Shown: piece by piece, positions 62,196 through 64,000 of the stretch
How the letters are laid out: each line of letters opens with the position of its first letter
Position numbering within the stretch: the first letter of the stretch is position 1
Assembly: GCF_007830635.1 (NCBI RefSeq)
Contig: NZ_VLLA01000021.1
Span: forward strand, 62,001 to 126,000
DNA: 64,000 bases
Direction: 5' to 3'
Source: Bradyrhizobium huanghuaihaiense
Lineage (GTDB): Bacteria > Pseudomonadota > Alphaproteobacteria > Rhizobiales > Xanthobacteraceae
Notes under the pieces: generated by a model
The model's database searches: none
Told to the model about the DNA's origin: nothing
The model's input: the letters and a program-made list of their open reading frames with translations, nothing else
Translations under genes and position numbers: made by a program

Positions 62196-62993
62196 CTACT
62201 TGCCCTTCCAGACCGGCGCACGCTTGTTGAGGAAGGCGTCCATGCCCTCGCGGAAATCTTCGCTCATATAGGCCTTGAGGATCAGATCCTCGCCTTCCTC
62301 GCGCGACAGCGTGCGGCGGATGCGGCGCACCGCTTCCTTGGTCGCCTCCAGCGTGAGCGGCGCGTGGCTGGCGACGAGCTTTGCGGTCTCCTCGGCACGG
62401 CGCTGCAGCGTCTCGACGTCGGGCACGACCTCGTTGAGCAGGCCGAGGGCGAGAGCTTCCGGCGCCTCGACCAGGCGCGCCTTGAAGATCAGATCCTTGG
62501 TGCGGGCGGGTCCCACCAGTGCGACGACGCGGCTGATGTTCGACATCGAGAGACAGTTGCCGAGCGTGCGCGCGATCGGAAAGCCCATCCGCGTCGTCTC
62601 GGTGCCGATACGGAGATCGCAGCAGGCCGCGATGCCGGCGCCGCCGCCGGTGCAGGCGCCGGCGATGGCCGCGATCACGGGCACGCGGCACTGCTCGAGC
62701 GTGCCGAGCACGCGGTCGATCCGCGCCTCGTAGTCGAGCGCGTCCTGCGCGGACTTGAACGCACGGAACTGGGAAATGTCCGTGCCCGAAGCGAAGGCCT
62801 TGTCGCCCGCGCCGGTCAGGATCAGCGCCTTGATCGAGCGGTCGGCGTTGATCTCCTGGCAGATCTCCGCCATGCGATCATACATGGCGAAGGTCATTGC
62901 GTTGCGCGCCTGGGGGCGGTTGAAGGTGATCCGCGCGATGCCGTCGGTGACGGAGTAGAGCAGGTCTTCGTTGGTCGTCGTCGGTGCGTTCAT
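62196..62993 (-). CDS. Enoyl-CoA hydratase/isomerase (crotonase family)
   Basis: A 265-residue enzyme (ATG 62993, MNAPTTTN, after GGAAGG). It has the crotonase pattern ARITFNRPQARNAMTFAMYD, the first oxyanion-hole loop GAGDKAFASGTDISQF and the second in ACTGGGAGIAACCDLRIG. The usual catalytic glutamates are not evident at the classical positions (TRMGFPIARTLG follows), so it may be an isomerase or another crotonase type. It probably works on the acyl-CoA produced in a degradation route. It lies 24 bases downstream of the aminotransferase gene. Confidence 0.88.
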   Translation of the reverse strand: MNAPTTTNEDLLYSVTDGIARITFNRPQARNAMTFAMYDRMAEICQEINADRSIKALILTGAGDKAFASGTDISQFRAFKSAQDALDYEARIDRVLGTLEQCRVPVIAAIAGACTGGGAGIAACCDLRIGTETTRMGFPIARTLGNCLSMSNISRVVALVGPARTKDLIFKARLVEAPEALALGLLNEVVPDVETLQRRAEETAKLVASHAPLTLEATKEAVRRIRRTLSREEGEDLILKAYMSEDFREGMDAFLNKRAPVWKGK

Positions 62994-63017
62994 CGCGCTA
63001 TCACCTTCCAAGTTAGT

Positions 63018-64000
63018 TCAGGCCACCTGAGCCTTGGTCATCGGCACCACGTCGCGTCCCTTCAGGACGTCCATGGCCGCCAGCACGCCACCGCTCCGGT
63101 GCGGAATCTTTGCAAGATCCAGGCCCATCTCGACGCCGGCGAGCGTACCCATCAGCATCAGATCGTTGAAATGGCCGATATGCCCGATGCGGAAAACCTT
63201 GCCCTTCACCTTGTTCAGGCCGGTGCCGAGCGACATGTCGAAGTTTTCCAGCACGACCTTGCGGAAGGCATCGGCGTCATGGCCCTCGGGCACGCGCACG
63301 CCGGTCAGCGCCGGCGAATGCGCGGCGGGATCGGCGCATTGCGTCTCGAGGCCCCAGACCTTGACCGCGGCACGCGTCGCCGCGCTATGGCGCTTGTGGC
63401 GGGTCCAGACGTTCTCCAGCCCCTCCTCCTCCAGCATCTTCACGGCTTCACGCAGGCCATAGAGCAGATTGGTCGCCGGCGTATAGGGGAAGGTGCCGAG
63501 CTTGTTGAAGCTGATGACCTCCTGCCAGTCCCAATAGGAGCGCATGCCCGGATTGGCCTTGGCAACGGCGAGCGCCTTTTCCGACACGGCGTTGAAGCCG
63601 AGGCCGGGCGGCAGCATCAGGCCCTTCTGGGAGCCCGCAACCGAGACGTCGATGCCCCAGGCATCGTGCTCATATTCCATCGAGCCGAGACCGGAGATGG
63701 TGTCGACCATCAGCAGCGCCGGATGCTTCGTGCGGTCGAGGATCTTGCGCACCTCCGCCGGCGGCGTGACGCAGCCGGTCGAGGTCTCGTTGTGGACGAC
63801 GCAGACCGCCTTGATGGCGTGCTGCTTGTCGGCGGCAAGGCGCTGCTCGATCTCGGCGAGATCGGCGCCATGGCGCCAGTCGCTCGGGATGAAGTCGACG
63901 TCGAGCTTGAACTTGTCGGCGATGCCGCGCCACAGCACGGCGAACTGGCCGGTCTCGCACATCAAAACCTTGTCGCCGGGCGAGAACACGTTGACCATCG
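63018..64000 (-). CDS. Serine-glyoxylate / alanine-glyoxylate type aminotransferase (5' end outside window)
   Basis: The last 325 or so residues of a class V PLP aminotransferase; the frame is open through the window end, and family proteins are about 390-400 residues, so roughly 70 are missing. It shows VNVFSPGDKVLMCETGQFA, CVVHNETSTGCVTPPAEVR, MVDTISGLGSMEYEHDAWGI and the Schiff-base lysine in SVAGSQKGLMLPPGLG, with FPYTPATNLLYGLREAVKML. The pattern fits serine-glyoxylate aminotransferase, which feeds hydroxypyruvate to one-carbon or photorespiratory-type metabolism. Other substrates are possible. Confidence 0.88.
   Translation of the reverse strand, partial: MVNVFSPGDKVLMCETGQFAVLWRGIADKFKLDVDFIPSDWRHGADLAEIEQRLAADKQHAIKAVCVVHNETSTGCVTPPAEVRKILDRTKHPALLMVDTISGLGSMEYEHDAWGIDVSVAGSQKGLMLPPGLGFNAVSEKALAVAKANPGMRSYWDWQEVISFNKLGTFPYTPATNLLYGLREAVKMLEEEGLENVWTRHKRHSAATRAAVKVWGLETQCADPAAHSPALTGVRVPEGHDADAFRKVVLENFDMSLGTGLNKVKGKVFRIGHIGHFNDLMLMGTLAGVEMGLDLAKIPHRSGGVLAAMDVLKGRDVVPMTKAQVA

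Overview
The window is high-G+C DNA with bacterial gene density. Its gene complement fits an alphaproteobacterium of the Bradyrhizobium / Nitrobacteraceae type: Omp25/31-type porin, tripartite tricarboxylate (Tct) transporter, CoA-transferase and crotonase genes, a serine-glyoxylate-type aminotransferase, and hairpin-rich intergenic repeats. This placement is inferred from gene content, not from a marker gene. No rRNA, tRNA, CRISPR array or insertion sequence was recognised.

1-25763, surface glycan locus. After the 3' end of an unknown gene come a fused heptose-1-phosphate nucleotidyltransferase/HAD phosphatase and an apparently complete legionaminic-acid-type nonulosonate pathway: LegB, LegC, LegG and LegI on the plus strand; a LegH-like acetyltransferase on the minus strand; then a CBS-domain nucleotidyltransferase (PtmE-like), a Gfo/Idh oxidoreductase, a CMP-sugar synthetase (LegF) and an SDR on the plus strand. 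The last four are in the order of Campylobacter ptmE-F-B-A. They are followed by a Wzx flippase, two GT-B proteins resembling the capsule enzymes that use CMP-activated sugars, a GT2 glycosyltransferase, a UDP-glucuronate decarboxylase and a polytopic protein that may be the Wzy polymerase. A convergent minus-strand operon (25763 to 18314) holds a second flippase, an asparagine-synthase homologue, two glycosyltransferases, an O-acetyltransferase and a sugar epimerase.

25965-42078, type II secretion system. gspE-F-G-H-I-J-K-L-M run on the minus strand, and divergent gspD plus a prepilin peptidase (gspO) run on the plus strand. The gspC/gspN-like gene is cut off from gspM by a plus-strand autotransporter gene and a HigBA-like toxin-antitoxin pair.

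42226-46492, mixed segment. It holds a Sel1 protein, then an OafA-type acyltransferase and a polytopic membrane protein in DNA of visibly lower G+C, and a secreted beta-helix protein with a clear terminator.

47046-61609, exported proteins and a transporter. It holds an M10 (serralysin-type) metalloprotease with RTX motifs and three near-identical C-terminal repeats, a CoA-transferase, an M8-like metalloprotease, an Omp25-type porin with a decayed partial copy beside it, a tctC-tctB-tctA transporter, and a 1304-residue VCBS/RTX adhesin. No type I exporter for these proteins lies in the window.

62196-64000, central metabolism: an enoyl-CoA hydratase and the 3' part of a serine-glyoxylate-type aminotransferase.
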